From the NCBI RefSeq assembly GCF_019375555.1, contig NZ_JAHXDN010000003.1:186001-250000 (forward strand): 64,000 nucleotides of DNA. Direction: 5' to 3'. Below are positions 26,939 through 36,230 of the stretch, one piece after another. Made by a program: the position numbers and the translations under genes. This DNA comes from Roseobacter insulae. Its GTDB lineage: Bacteria > Pseudomonadota > Alphaproteobacteria > Rhodobacterales > Rhodobacteraceae. Under the pieces are notes generated by a model. That model saw only the letters and a program-made list of their open reading frames with translations. It was not told where the DNA came from and made no database searches. The stretch's first letter is position 1; every line of letters starts with the position of its first letter.

Positions 26939-27684
26939 ATCGGGGCTCCTGTGCGGACCATTTTGCCATTGACGAAGTGGATGCCACATTCGTCCTTTTC
27001 GGTATCGCGCCAGCGGCCCGCGCGGGGGTCTTCGCCAGCTGAGACGGGGGAGGTGCAGGGCGCACATCCGATGGAAGGGTAGCCGCGCGCCACCAGCGGA
27101 TGCCGGGGCAAACGGTTTTCGGCGATATAATCGGCCACGTCGCCGGGCTGCCAATAGGCGAGCGGATTGACCTTGATGCGCCCGGTGCCGCCTTCGACCT
27201 CGAAGAACGGCAGCGCCGCCCGCTGGCCCGACTGGAAACGCTTGCGACCGGTGATCCAGCCGCCGTGCGCTTCAAGCGCGCGTCGCAGGGGCCGGGTTTT
27301 CCGCAGGGCGCAACAGGCGTCCGTGTCCGTCAGATGCAATCTGCCGTCGGGGTCTTCGACGGGCACCTCCGCGCTGCGGATGATCTTCAGGCTGCGCAGA
27401 CCCAGACGTTCCGCCACCTCCTGCTGATAGACCAGTGTCTCGGCAAAGAGCATTTCGGTGTCGATGAAGATCACCGGCACGTCGCGGTTCACCATTGCCG
27501 TCAGGTGCAGGAGTGCGACGGATTCCGCGCCGAAGCTGGAGACCAGCGCCAGTTCCGGCACCGCGTCGACCGCCACCCGCAGCACATCGGTCGCACTATG
27601 GTGGTGCAGCCGGGCATTCAGCTGCGCCACCTTAGTGCTCAATGCCGGATCAATTGCCTGGGGGGCTGGAAGATCAAGCGGCAT
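26935..27684 (-). CDS. cysH: Assimilatory adenylyl-sulfate (APS) reductase
   Basis: A 249-residue CysH-family protein that reduces activated sulfate to sulfite using thioredoxin. The PP-loop-like region is SSFGAESVALLHL, and the catalytic Cys is in ECGIHFVNGKMVR. It keeps the paired cysteines CC (in DACCALRKTRPL) and CxxC (in GCAPCTSP), which bind a [4Fe-4S] cluster. These four Cys mark the APS-using class and are absent from PAPS reductases such as E. coli CysH. The start overlaps the end of cysI by 11 bases. Confidence 0.93.
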   Translation of the reverse strand: MPLDLPAPQAIDPALSTKVAQLNARLHHHSATDVLRVAVDAVPELALVSSFGAESVALLHLTAMVNRDVPVIFIDTEMLFAETLVYQQEVAERLGLRSLKIIRSAEVPVEDPDGRLHLTDTDACCALRKTRPLRRALEAHGGWITGRKRFQSGQRAALPFFEVEGGTGRIKVNPLAYWQPGDVADYIAENRLPRHPLVARGYPSIGCAPCTSPVSAGEDPRAGRWRDTEKDECGIHFVNGKMVRTGAPI

Positions 27685-29338
27685 TAGCCTGTGCCTCGGG
27701 GTAGAGGGCAGCTTTGAAGGGTGCAAGACCCAGGCGACGGTAGGTCTGCAGGAAGGTCTCCGCAGGCTCGGAGCGCAGGTCAAGATAGGCCATGACCAGA
27801 CGTTCCACCGCCGGGATGATCTCTTCGGCGGAGAACCCGGGGCCAGCGCGTTCGCCGATGCTCGCGTCCTGTGTGCCGTCGCCACCCAGCGTGATCTGGT
27901 AGTTCTCCACGCCGGCGCGGTCGAGCCCCAGAATACCGATGTGACCCACGTGGTGGTGACCACAGGCGTTGATGCAGCCGGAGATCTTGATTTTCAGCGG
28001 GCCCACGTCGTGCTCCAGTTTCAGCTCGTCAAACCGCGTGGCGATCTCCTGCGCGATCGGGATCGACCGGGCGGTGGCCAGGGCGCAGTAGTCCATGCCG
28101 GGGCAGGCGATGATGTCGGAAATCAGCCCGACGTTCGCAGTGCCCAGTCCCGCCGCCCGCAGCGCGGAGTAAACCGACGGCAGGTCGTTCTTGTGCACAT
28201 GCGGCAGGATCACGTTCTGTTCGTGGCTGATGCGCAGCTCGTCGTGACCGTAGCGCTTGGCAAGGTCCGCCATCAGGCGCATCTGTCCGGAGGTGGCATC
28301 GCCCGGTGTGGCGCCATGCGCCTTGAGGCTGATCGTGACAATCGCATAATCCGGTTCGCGGTGCTCGGCGAGATTGGTATCGGCCCAGCTGCGGAACGCC
28401 GGATAGTGCTGGCGGGCGTCGTGATAGTCCCGCACCGCTTCCTTGCGGAAGGTGGGCAGGGCGAAATCGGCCTCAATCGCTGCCAGCATCTGCTGGTCCA
28501 CACCGCTGAACTGCGGGCGGATCAGCGCATAGCGCTCTTCGACGCGGGCCTTGAAGTCATCCAGCCCGTTTTCATGCACGGTGATCTTGATGCGCGCCTT
28601 ATACTTGTTGTCGCGACGGCCCAGCAGGTTGTAGACGCTGACAATCGCTTCGAGATAGGGCAGCAGGTCTTCGCGCGGCAGGAAGTCTTTCAGCACCTTG
28701 CCGATCATCGGGGTGCGGCCAAGCCCGCCGCCGACGATGACCTCGAAACCGGCCAGGCCGTCCCGCTCGATCATGCGCAACCCGATGTCATGGGCGCGTG
28801 TCACCGCGCGGTCGTTTGGCGATCCGGTCACCGCCACCTTGAACTTGCGCGGCAGGAACTGGAATTCCGGATGGTCGGTGGACCATTGGCGGATCAGCTC
28901 GGCCACGGGGCGTGGGTCAGCAATCTCATCGGCCGCGGCCCCGGCAAAATGGTCCGCAGTCACGTTGCGGATGGTGTTGCCAGAGGTCTGGATCGCATGC
29001 ATCTGCACTTCTGCCAGCGCGTCGAGCATATCGGGCACATCGCGCAGCTCCGGCCAGTTGTACTGGATGTTCTGGCGCGTGGTGAAATGGCCATATCCCT
29101 TGTCCCAATTATCCGCGATGTCAGCGAGCACATGCATCTGGCGGCTGTTGAGCGTGCCGTAGGGAATGGCAACCCGCAACATATAGGCGTGCAGTTGCAG
29201 GTAAAGCCCGTTCATCAGCCGCAGCGGTTTGAATTCATCCTCGGTCAGCGCGCCGTCGATGCGGCGTTCCACCTGCGCGCGGAACTGCGCGTTGCGCTCC
29301 TTGATGAAGGCGCTGTCGAAATCGGTGTAGTTATACAT
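27674..29338 (-). CDS. cysI: Sulfite reductase hemoprotein (nitrite/sulfite reductase family)
   Basis: A 554-residue siroheme and [4Fe-4S] enzyme reducing sulfite to sulfide by six electrons. The two ferredoxin-like half domains include RQNIQYNWPEL and SHEQNVILPHV. The cluster ligands are CPGMDYC (C-x5-C) and SGCINACGHH (C-x3-C) in the C-terminal part. The operon context with cysG and cysH points to sulfite, not nitrite. It overlaps the DUF2849 gene by eight bases and cysH by eleven. Confidence 0.93.
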   Translation of the reverse strand: MYNYTDFDSAFIKERNAQFRAQVERRIDGALTEDEFKPLRLMNGLYLQLHAYMLRVAIPYGTLNSRQMHVLADIADNWDKGYGHFTTRQNIQYNWPELRDVPDMLDALAEVQMHAIQTSGNTIRNVTADHFAGAAADEIADPRPVAELIRQWSTDHPEFQFLPRKFKVAVTGSPNDRAVTRAHDIGLRMIERDGLAGFEVIVGGGLGRTPMIGKVLKDFLPREDLLPYLEAIVSVYNLLGRRDNKYKARIKITVHENGLDDFKARVEERYALIRPQFSGVDQQMLAAIEADFALPTFRKEAVRDYHDARQHYPAFRSWADTNLAEHREPDYAIVTISLKAHGATPGDATSGQMRLMADLAKRYGHDELRISHEQNVILPHVHKNDLPSVYSALRAAGLGTANVGLISDIIACPGMDYCALATARSIPIAQEIATRFDELKLEHDVGPLKIKISGCINACGHHHVGHIGILGLDRAGVENYQITLGGDGTQDASIGERAGPGFSAEEIIPAVERLVMAYLDLRSEPAETFLQTYRRLGLAPFKAALYPEAQANAA

Positions 29339-29636
29339 TGCTCAGTGCCTCTTGTTTACCATGGGCATAATTGGACGGTCCGCGGGCGCGGAAATCTTCG
29401 CGGAAATGCGTAGGCTTTGGCGTCGCGCCTGAGGCATCGACATCCGCGAGATACGCACCCACAACCAAATCGGTCTGTTGCGAGGCGTCGATCAGGCGCA
29501 GATCGGCATCGGCCTCATCGGTCAGGACTTCGGCTTGCGACAGATCGCGTGTCCACCCGCTCGCGGTTTGATAGATGACGTCGCCTTCAAGCAAGGCGTT
29601 TGCAGTGACAACTTTCGGCTTGAATTCTCGTGCCAT
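29331..29636 (-). CDS. DUF2849 family protein
   Basis: A 101-residue DUF2849 protein, starting MAREFKPKVVTANALLEGDVIY and containing GWTRDLSQAEVLTDEADAD. The family is small, mainly alphaproteobacterial, and lies between cysG and cysI in sulfate assimilation operons. Its start overlaps the cysG stop by one base and its end overlaps cysI. No catalytic motif is visible; a helper role for sulfite reductase is inference from context. Confidence 0.88.
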   Translation of the reverse strand: MAREFKPKVVTANALLEGDVIYQTASGWTRDLSQAEVLTDEADADLRLIDASQQTDLVVGAYLADVDASGATPKPTHFREDFRARGPSNYAHGKQEALSNV

Positions 29637-31066
29637 CAGAGGGCCTCCTGTGCCTGGATTGGGTAGGTGTAAAGAGCGTGTTCGGTATCTGCGCGGCGCA
29701 ACCGGGCGGCGGCCGCCTCGCGCGGGGCCAGCCCGTAGAACATCAGGGCCGGGCCTGTCATCTCTGCGGCTGCCAGAGCGTGCGGCAGCGCATCAAGGGT
29801 GGTCTCCAGAATGCGCTGATCAGGACGCGAGGCGTTTTCGATCACGGTCACGGGCGTGTGGCGATCCGCGCCATGCATGATCAGGCGGCCCTGGATGAAG
29901 CGCGCTGATTTCTTGCCCATGTAGATCGCGGCCACTTCGCCGGGTCGGGCAAGGGTTGCCCAGTCGTGATCGGCAAAGCCCTTCATATCGTGGCCCGTCA
30001 GGAAGCGCACCGAGGAATTGCGCCCGCGTCTGGTCAGGCTCTGGCCGATCTCGGCCACGGCGGCAGAGGCGGAGGTGATCCCCGGCACGATGCTCCACGC
30101 GATCTGATGCGCGTCCACCGCGTCGATCTCTTCGTCCAGACGTCCGAAAACGGTGGCATCGCCGGATTTAAGGCGGACGACCTGCGCGCCGCTCAGCCCG
30201 TGCTGAACAATCAGGTCGTTGATCTCTTCCTGCTTCATCGAGGGGCCAAAACCCTCCTTGCCGGCATCGATCATGATGGCTTCGCGGCGGGCCAGTTCGA
30301 GAATGGGTTTGCTGATCAGGCGGTCGTAGATCACCACATCCGCTTCATCGAGCACCCGGCGGGCCTTCATCGTCAACAGGTCGGGATCGCCCGGACCGCC
30401 CCCCACGAAATGCACGTGACCGGGGCGCGCCTTGCGGGTCAGATGTTCCGCGAGCAGTTTGTCGAGCGCGCCGTTTACGCCCTTTTCGCCCGCCGTCATC
30501 GCTGCCGGGCCGGATTTGAAATAGTATTCCCGCCAGAAATCCCGCCGCGCGCGGCCGAAGGGGAGCGCTTCGGCCGCCTTGCGGAACCGCTTGCCGATAC
30601 GGGCAAGCGGTCCCAACGCCGCAGGCAGGCGTTCTTCGAGATCCGCCTTGATGGCGCGGGCCAGCACAGGAGCAGCGCCTTCGGTCCCGATGGCAATGGT
30701 CACCGGGTCACGATCCACAATCGCTGGCGTGATGAACTGGCTGTCTTCAAGGTTGTCCACGACGTTGACCAGGGCACCGTCGGCGCGGGCAATGGCGGCT
30801 GTGCGAGCGTCTTCCACCGCGTCTTCATCTGCGGCGTAAAACAGCGCTGCGCACATCGTATCACCGGGGGCCATGGCGCGGCGCACCAGCGCCAGTTTGC
30901 CCTCGGCTGCCCAGTTCTCGATTTCTGGCGCGGGATTTGGCGTGAACACGGTGATGCGACCGGCGGTCTTCATCAGAAGGCGCAGCTTGGCCAGCGCAGC
31001 CTCGCCACCGCCGGACAGCACGATGCGACGCCCATGGACGCGCAGGAAGATCGGGAAATGGTCCAT
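29636..31066 (-). CDS. cysG: Siroheme synthase
   Basis: A 476-residue trifunctional protein. The N-terminal part (about 1-200) is the precorrin-2 dehydrogenase/sirohydrochlorin ferrochelatase, beginning MDHFPIFLRVHGRRIVLSGG. The C-terminal part (about 215-460) is uroporphyrinogen-III C-methyltransferase with VGGGPGDPDLLTMKA, VIYDRLIS and VVRLKSGDATVFGR. It makes the siroheme needed by the sulfite reductase two genes downstream. ATG 31066 has an AAAGGCG site; longer readings upstream run into the divergent lrp gene. First gene of the operon. Confidence 0.93.
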   Translation of the reverse strand: MDHFPIFLRVHGRRIVLSGGGEAALAKLRLLMKTAGRITVFTPNPAPEIENWAAEGKLALVRRAMAPGDTMCAALFYAADEDAVEDARTAAIARADGALVNVVDNLEDSQFITPAIVDRDPVTIAIGTEGAAPVLARAIKADLEERLPAALGPLARIGKRFRKAAEALPFGRARRDFWREYYFKSGPAAMTAGEKGVNGALDKLLAEHLTRKARPGHVHFVGGGPGDPDLLTMKARRVLDEADVVIYDRLISKPILELARREAIMIDAGKEGFGPSMKQEEINDLIVQHGLSGAQVVRLKSGDATVFGRLDEEIDAVDAHQIAWSIVPGITSASAAVAEIGQSLTRRGRNSSVRFLTGHDMKGFADHDWATLARPGEVAAIYMGKKSARFIQGRLIMHGADRHTPVTVIENASRPDQRILETTLDALPHALAAAEMTGPALMFYGLAPREAAAARLRRADTEHALYTYPIQAQEAL

Positions 31067-31207
31067 GAGGCATCGCCTTTCGGTAATTCTTGGGTCCAAT
31101 ATAGGAAATATTCCCACATATTCGCTAGGTTTCGGTGTTGATAAGGACGTTTGTTCTGTTTTAGATGCAGGAGAGAACAATTGACCGATTTGCAGGAAGA
31201 GGCTGGA

Positions 31208-31675
31208 ATGAGCGTTCGCATAGACGACACAGACAGGAAAATTCTCGGTGAGCTTCAGCGGGATGCGAGCCAGTCTCTGGACGAAATTGCGGCCCGGGTG
31301 GGCTCTTCCAAGACGCCGGTGTGGAACCGGATTCGCAAAATGCGCGATGCCGGGGTGATCGGGCAGCAGACGGTTGTCCTGGATGCCGAGGCGCTCGGTT
31401 TCGAGGCCTGTTTCTTTGTGTTGATCCGCACGTCGGAGCATGAAGCGGAATGGCAGGCCGCCTTTCTGAAAGCTTTGCGTGACAGACCCGAGGTGCAGGA
31501 AGCCCACAGGCTGGCCGGAGATATCGATTACATTCTTAAAGTTCGGGTGAAGAACGCGCGCGCTTACGATGCCTTTTATCAGGCGCTGATCTCAGAAGTG
31601 CGGGTGCATAACGTGACGGCCCTGCTGTCGATGGAGGAGATCAAATCCACCACGATGCTGCCGCTGCAGGCGTGA
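31208..31675 (+). CDS. Lrp/AsnC family regulator
   Basis: A 155-residue Lrp/AsnC regulator. The N-terminal HTH (IDDTDRKILGELQRDASQSL, DEIAARVGSSKTPVWNRIRKM) is followed by a RAM ligand-binding domain (VQEAHRLAGDIDYILKVRV). It is divergent from cysG, with a 141-base gap that is AT-rich and holds an imperfect palindrome GGAAATATTCC at 31104-31114. Control of the sulfate assimilation operon is therefore likely, with cysteine or a related compound as possible effector. ATG 31208 has AGGAAGAGG upstream; a TTG at 31181 behind AGGAGAG is an alternative. Confidence 0.9.
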   Translation: MSVRIDDTDRKILGELQRDASQSLDEIAARVGSSKTPVWNRIRKMRDAGVIGQQTVVLDAEALGFEACFFVLIRTSEHEAEWQAAFLKALRDRPEVQEAHRLAGDIDYILKVRVKNARAYDAFYQALISEVRVHNVTALLSMEEIKSTTMLPLQA

Positions 31676-31763
31676 TCCGGCGGCGCGGCTGACGCCGCAC
31701 GACAGTCTTGGCGCGGCTTCAATGTGAGCCCCCAATGATCAGACCATCGGTATGGATATCGGG

Positions 31764-32945
31764 TTACAGCGCGACTTGCAGCGCCCGCAGGCCATGGAAA
31801 TGATAGGTGTTTGCATAGACCGGCGGGGTGACCAGTTTCATGGCAGGGGCGTAGTCAAAGAGCCGCTGCAAGCCGATTTGCAGCTCCAGCCGAGCGAGGG
31901 GGGCGCCGACACAGAAATGCAGACCGCCGCCGAAGGCCGCATGTGCGGCGGGCGGTCGGAAAGGGTCGAACCGGTGCGGGTCGGTGACACGCGCCGGGTC
32001 TCGGCCGGCGGACCCGAGCATGAGCGCCACTTGTTGCCCTTTCTCCAGCACGTGCCCTCCGACCTCGATGTCCTGATAGGCGTAGCGGGTGAACATGTGC
32101 AGCGGCGGGTCAAACCGCAAGACCTCCTCCACCGTCGCGGCGATATTGTCCGGCCTCAGCGCCCGGGGCGGCGTATCATTTTCCAGCAGGGCCTTGACCG
32201 CGTTGCCCATGGTGTGAACCGTGGCCTCGTGCCCGGCGTTCAGCAGCAGGATACAGGTGCCGATCATCTCGTCTCGCGTCAGCTTCTCACCGTCTTCTTC
32301 TGCTGCAATCAGGTGGGTAATCAGATCGTCCGTCGGGTCGGTACGGCGCTTTTCGATGTAGTCTGAGAGGAAAGCTGCGAACTCCCGCGCAGCCGTGTTT
32401 GCAGCCTCCTCGGTCGTGCGATCCCGGCCCGCCTGGTACATGGCGACCATCGTGTTGGACCATTTCAGCAAATCGTCCGACATCGCCTCGGGCACCCCCA
32501 GCAGGCGGGCGATGATGCGCACCGGCAGGGCCGTGCAATAGGCTGGAATGAGATCAAACGGTGTGGTGGGAAAAGCGTCGAGCAGGGTGTCGCAGATCGC
32601 ATTGATATCCGGCGACAGGGCCTTGATCCGGCGGGATGTGAAGGCGCGCAGAACCAGCCCGCGCAGGCGGGTGTGGGTCGGCGGCTCCATGTCCAGCATC
32701 GAATACCGCTCGACGGCCTCAAAGGCGGCCAGATGCGTCGGCGTTTCGGTTTTCTGTGCGTCCGGGACAGCGCGGCCCAACCGGCGATCACGCAGAAGGG
32801 CGTGCACGGTGTTGGCATCAAAAGCGGCCATCATCCCGTAGTCCTGCCAGAACCGGATGGGGTCATCCGCGAGAACGCGGTCGTAAAGCGCATAGGGGTT
32901 CTGAACGAAGGACGGATCGAGCGGAGACTGAATAAGTGTTTTCAT
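31764..32945 (-). CDS. Cytochrome P450
   Basis: A 393-residue soluble bacterial P450. The heme loop reads FGGGLHFCVGAPLARLE with the Cys ligand, the I-helix has NAGHEATVHTMG, and the K-helix ExxR is EEVLRFDPP. There is no membrane anchor or fused reductase, so it needs a separate ferredoxin system; none is adjacent. Substrate unknown. It stands alone between the lrp gene (convergent) and dctB (divergent). Confidence 0.93.
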   Translation of the reverse strand: MKTLIQSPLDPSFVQNPYALYDRVLADDPIRFWQDYGMMAAFDANTVHALLRDRRLGRAVPDAQKTETPTHLAAFEAVERYSMLDMEPPTHTRLRGLVLRAFTSRRIKALSPDINAICDTLLDAFPTTPFDLIPAYCTALPVRIIARLLGVPEAMSDDLLKWSNTMVAMYQAGRDRTTEEAANTAAREFAAFLSDYIEKRRTDPTDDLITHLIAAEEDGEKLTRDEMIGTCILLLNAGHEATVHTMGNAVKALLENDTPPRALRPDNIAATVEEVLRFDPPLHMFTRYAYQDIEVGGHVLEKGQQVALMLGSAGRDPARVTDPHRFDPFRPPAAHAAFGGGLHFCVGAPLARLELQIGLQRLFDYAPAMKLVTPPVYANTYHFHGLRALQVAL

Positions 32946-33004
32946 GCCGCCCTTTAACCCGCAGGCCACTGGTCAAGGCAAGAGGCTGTTTGTAAACTGC
33001 CGCA

Positions 33005-34753
33005 ATGTCCGGTCCGGTGATGCAACGCGCATTGATCATTCTGATTTTCCTCGGTGCCGTTGCCGCGGCGTCGGCAGGTGTGTGGCGTTACGGATACCTA
33101 CAGGCGCTCGACCAGCTGGCGCGGCAGGGGCAGGGTGATCTTGCGCTGGCAAGCGACCGGCTGGTTGGCCAGCTGAGACGTTTCGGCGAACTGGCCGTGA
33201 TTCTGGCGGATCACCCGCAGAGCGCCGAACTTGCCGAAGGGCGAGGGAGCGAGGCGGCGCGGCTGCTCTATCTGGATGTGGCGGACAAAACCGATGCGCT
33301 GGACGTTCTCTTTGTCGACGTCGCCGGACGGGTTCAGGCGTCGGCGCGCGGACCCGTTGGCGGAGACCTGAGCGACACGGATTACGTGAAACGGGCGCAG
33401 AAGGGTGCCTTGGGCTGGGGGCATGGTATCTCCAAGCCTCTGGCGCAGCGCGCTTTTTACTATGCAGCACCGTCTTTCGGCGCAAGCGGCAAAGTCAACG
33501 GCGCGGTTGTTGTCGCGGCGGGTATGGACGGTATCGAAGACGCCTGGCGCGGTGGGCTGAGGGCCGTCTTCTTTACCGACGCGCGTGGTCAGGTCTTTGT
33601 GACGAACCGGTCGGAACTGGTGCTCTGGCAGCGCGCTGCAGGCGGGCCGGGACTGGCACCGCCCGAGGGCGATGTGCCGCCGTTTGCCAGCTACGAAACC
33701 GGCGGACACGAAATCTGGCAGTTGGGTTGGGGTCCGTATCTGCCGCAAAACGCGCTGCATCTAGTGCGGCCTTTGCCGGTCATCGGTCTGACGGGCGAGG
33801 TCCTGATGGACGTCGCACCGGCGCGACAGCTGGCCAAGCTGCAGGCGACGGTGGTTGCCGCGCTTTGCCTTGCATTCGGTGCCCTGCTGTTTCTGGCGAC
33901 TGAACGGCGGCGCACGCTGGCGCGCGCCAATGCGGATCTTGAGGAGCGCGTCGCGCGCCGCACAACTGCCTTGTCCGAGATCAACATGGCATTGCGCCAG
34001 GAAGTGTCGGAGCGCAAGGACGCCGAAACAGCGCTCGCCCGGGCGCAGGCGGATCTGGTGCAGGCCGGCAAGCTGAGCGCCTTGGGCAAGATGAGCGCGG
34101 GCATCAGTCACGAGCTCAATCAGCCTCTGATGGCGATCCGGTCGTTTGCCGAGAACGCAGCACTGTTTCTGGAGCGCGGCAAACCGGAGCGGGCGGCGGA
34201 AAATCTGGGCCGGATATCGGATATGGCCCGGCGCATGGGGCGGATCATCAAGAACCTGCGCGCCTTTTCAACCCAGCAGACCGAGCCTGTTACCCGAGTC
34301 GATCTGGTCGCAGTTCTGGACAGCGCGGTAGAGATGATCAGCGCCCGGGCGCGGACCATGGGTATCGTGCTGGACTACAAGCGTGTCCCGCATCCGATCT
34401 GGGTGCAGGGCGGTGAGGTGCGGCTGGGACAGGTGTTCGTGAACCTGATGACCAATGCGCTTGATGCGATGAACGGCAGTGACGCCGGTGTTCTGACCCT
34501 TCGGGTGACGCAGGGCGAAACGCTTGTGGTGGACGTCTGCGACACCGGGCCGGGTGTGGCGGATCCGGCGAAGGTCTTTGATCCCTTTTACTCGACAAAA
34601 GAGGTGGGCGCCTCTGAGGGAATGGGGCTTGGTCTCTCGATCTCCTACGGCATCATGCAGAGTTTCGGGGGTGAAATCCGGGTGCGCAATACCCACCCCG
34701 GCGCGGTGTTTTCGGTGGAAATTCAGCCATGGGAGGCACGCGAGGCCGCATGA
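33005..34753 (+). CDS. dctB: C4-dicarboxylate sensor histidine kinase DctB
   Basis: A 582-residue membrane sensor kinase. An N-terminal helix (about 8-26) and a second near 278-298 flank a periplasmic double-PAS-type region with the GDLSDTDYVKRAQ and YYAAPSFG motifs of DctB sensors. A coiled coil leads to the H-box ISHELNQPLMAIRSFAENA (His near residue 369), then the N-box NLMTNALDAM and G-boxes DTGPGV and GMGLGLSI. It overlaps dctD by four bases. An alternative ATG five codons downstream is possible. It senses dicarboxylates outside and phosphorylates DctD. Confidence 0.92.
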   Translation: MSGPVMQRALIILIFLGAVAAASAGVWRYGYLQALDQLARQGQGDLALASDRLVGQLRRFGELAVILADHPQSAELAEGRGSEAARLLYLDVADKTDALDVLFVDVAGRVQASARGPVGGDLSDTDYVKRAQKGALGWGHGISKPLAQRAFYYAAPSFGASGKVNGAVVVAAGMDGIEDAWRGGLRAVFFTDARGQVFVTNRSELVLWQRAAGGPGLAPPEGDVPPFASYETGGHEIWQLGWGPYLPQNALHLVRPLPVIGLTGEVLMDVAPARQLAKLQATVVAALCLAFGALLFLATERRRTLARANADLEERVARRTTALSEINMALRQEVSERKDAETALARAQADLVQAGKLSALGKMSAGISHELNQPLMAIRSFAENAALFLERGKPERAAENLGRISDMARRMGRIIKNLRAFSTQQTEPVTRVDLVAVLDSAVEMISARARTMGIVLDYKRVPHPIWVQGGEVRLGQVFVNLMTNALDAMNGSDAGVLTLRVTQGETLVVDVCDTGPGVADPAKVFDPFYSTKEVGASEGMGLGLSISYGIMQSFGGEIRVRNTHPGAVFSVEIQPWEAREAA

Positions 34754-35982
34754 GCAGGAAAGTCCTTCTGGTGGATGACGATGCGGCGGTTCGTGACGCC
34801 GTGTCCCAAACGCTCGAATTGGCCGATCTGGAGCCGGTGACCGCGAATTCCTTCGTTGCCGCCAAGGATTTCATCACGCCGGAATTCGACGGTGTCATCC
34901 TGTCCGATCTCAGGATGCCCGGACGCGACGGTTTCCATCTTTTGTCATTCACCCGGTCACAGGATGAAGACTTGCCCGTTATCCTGCTGACCGGCGAGGG
35001 CGATATTCCGACCGCGATGAAGGCGGTGGGACAGGGCGCGTTCGACTTTCTGGAAAAGCCCTGTGCCCCGGCAGATTTACTGGCCGTGCTGGAACGGGCG
35101 CTGAAGACGCGCGGCCTCGTGCTCGACAATCGCAGGCTGAGAACCTTGATTGCGACCGGGGATCCGGCGGCGCGGATGCTGTTTGGGGCGTCGCAGCTGG
35201 CAGAGGGATTGCGTGCACGGGTGCGCCGCGTCGCGGTGACCGATACGGAGGTGCTGGTGACCGGGGCACCGGGTACGGGAATATCGAAAGTCGCGGAGGT
35301 TATTCACTTGTGCTCACCGCGGTCCAAGGCACCCTTTGTCAAACGCGCCGCGGCGGGCCTCGACGCGGGGGCTCTGAACGCGGCGCTGGCCGCAGGACGG
35401 ACAGGCAGCCTGTTCATAGACGAGATCACGCAGATGCCGGCACAGGCACAGCTGGTGTTGATGGAAGCGCTGGAAACCGGTGCCGAGACACGGATCATTG
35501 CCGGGTCGAACCGGGATCTGGCGGCCTGTGTGGAGGCCGGTCAATTGAATTCCGAACTCTACTACAGGTTGGAGGTGACGCCGGTGCGCATTCCACCCCT
35601 CTCCGAACGGCCGGAGGATATTCCCACGCTATTCCGCCATTATGTCGCGCAAGCCAGCGAGCAGGCGGGCCTGAGCGCGCCCGATATCACGCCGCAGGTC
35701 GTGGCCGGTCTGATGGCGCGCGACTGGCCGGGAAACGCCCGTGCCCTGATGTCGGAGGCCATGCGATTTTCGCTTGGACTGGCAGAGGATGTGGCGCCGG
35801 ATACAGCCCTCGGGCTGGCCGAGCAAATGGCGCAGGTGGAGCAGAGCCTTCTTGAACAGGCGCTCAGACGGGCGGAAGGCAAGGCCACCGTGGCAGCGCA
35901 GGCGCTGAAGCTGCCGCGCAAAACCTTCTATGACAAGCTGGCACGTTACGGGATTCGGGCGGAAAATTACCGCCTGGAGTAA
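34750..35982 (+). CDS. dctD: DctD-like response regulator with degenerate AAA+ domain
   Basis: A 410-residue NtrC-family regulator. The receiver domain has the acidic DDD pocket, phosphoacceptor Asp53 in LSDLRMPGRDG, and Lys in FLEKP. The AAA+ domain is shortened. The Walker A reads GAPGTGISK (172-180), with Ile where the nucleotide-binding Lys should be. The whole ELFGHEKGAFTGA segment that contacts sigma-54 is missing. Walker B (LFIDEI, 221-226) and RLEVTPVRIPPLSERPEDIP remain. A Fis-type HTH ends the protein (ATVAAQALKLPRKTFYDKLARYGI). It probably acts without sigma-54, like the GAFTGA-less NtrC of Rhodobacter. Confidence 0.9.
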   Translation: MSRKVLLVDDDAAVRDAVSQTLELADLEPVTANSFVAAKDFITPEFDGVILSDLRMPGRDGFHLLSFTRSQDEDLPVILLTGEGDIPTAMKAVGQGAFDFLEKPCAPADLLAVLERALKTRGLVLDNRRLRTLIATGDPAARMLFGASQLAEGLRARVRRVAVTDTEVLVTGAPGTGISKVAEVIHLCSPRSKAPFVKRAAAGLDAGALNAALAAGRTGSLFIDEITQMPAQAQLVLMEALETGAETRIIAGSNRDLAACVEAGQLNSELYYRLEVTPVRIPPLSERPEDIPTLFRHYVAQASEQAGLSAPDITPQVVAGLMARDWPGNARALMSEAMRFSLGLAEDVAPDTALGLAEQMAQVEQSLLEQALRRAEGKATVAAQALKLPRKTFYDKLARYGIRAENYRLE

Positions 35983-36032
35983 TGTGCGGATTTTCGCACA
36001 ACCTGCGCCTGCGCCGTGCGGTTCTTCGCACA
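35983..36032. promoter_or_regulatory. Two tandem palindromes, candidate DctD sites
   Basis: TGTGCG-GATTTT-CGCACA at 35983-36000 and CGTGCG-GTTCTT-CGCACA at 36015-36032 share the pattern GTGCGGNTNTTCGCACA. Their starts are 32 bases apart, close to three helical turns, so two dimers would bind the same face. They lie directly after dctD and about 200 bases before dctP. I see no good TGGC-N10-GC sigma-54 promoter between them and dctP. Confidence 0.65.
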
Positions 36033-36230
36033 GGGTTTTGCGAAGCGGCCTGGCATCCTGCGGCAACTATGCCCGCTAGCGCGTTGAAATTAATGCTGTA
36101 ACGGGGGCGACACGGTATGTTTTTTATATCTCTTGCCCTGTGACCTGTCAGGCTATTTGATAAGGCACAGCGCATCGCTTCGCGGTGCCCGTTTAAGGAT
36201 CGTAATCAACAGTTCCTGGGAGGAAACCAC

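Noticed and set aside
27458-29413. Plus-strand frame of 651 codons opposite cysI and cysH
   Set aside because: It is fully antisense to conserved overlapping cys genes and shows no family motifs.
36045-36075. TGGCATCCTGCGGCAAC as a sigma-54 promoter for dctP
   Set aside because: The spacing between GG and GC is nine bases instead of ten and the flanks are poor, so it does not meet the -24/-12 consensus.
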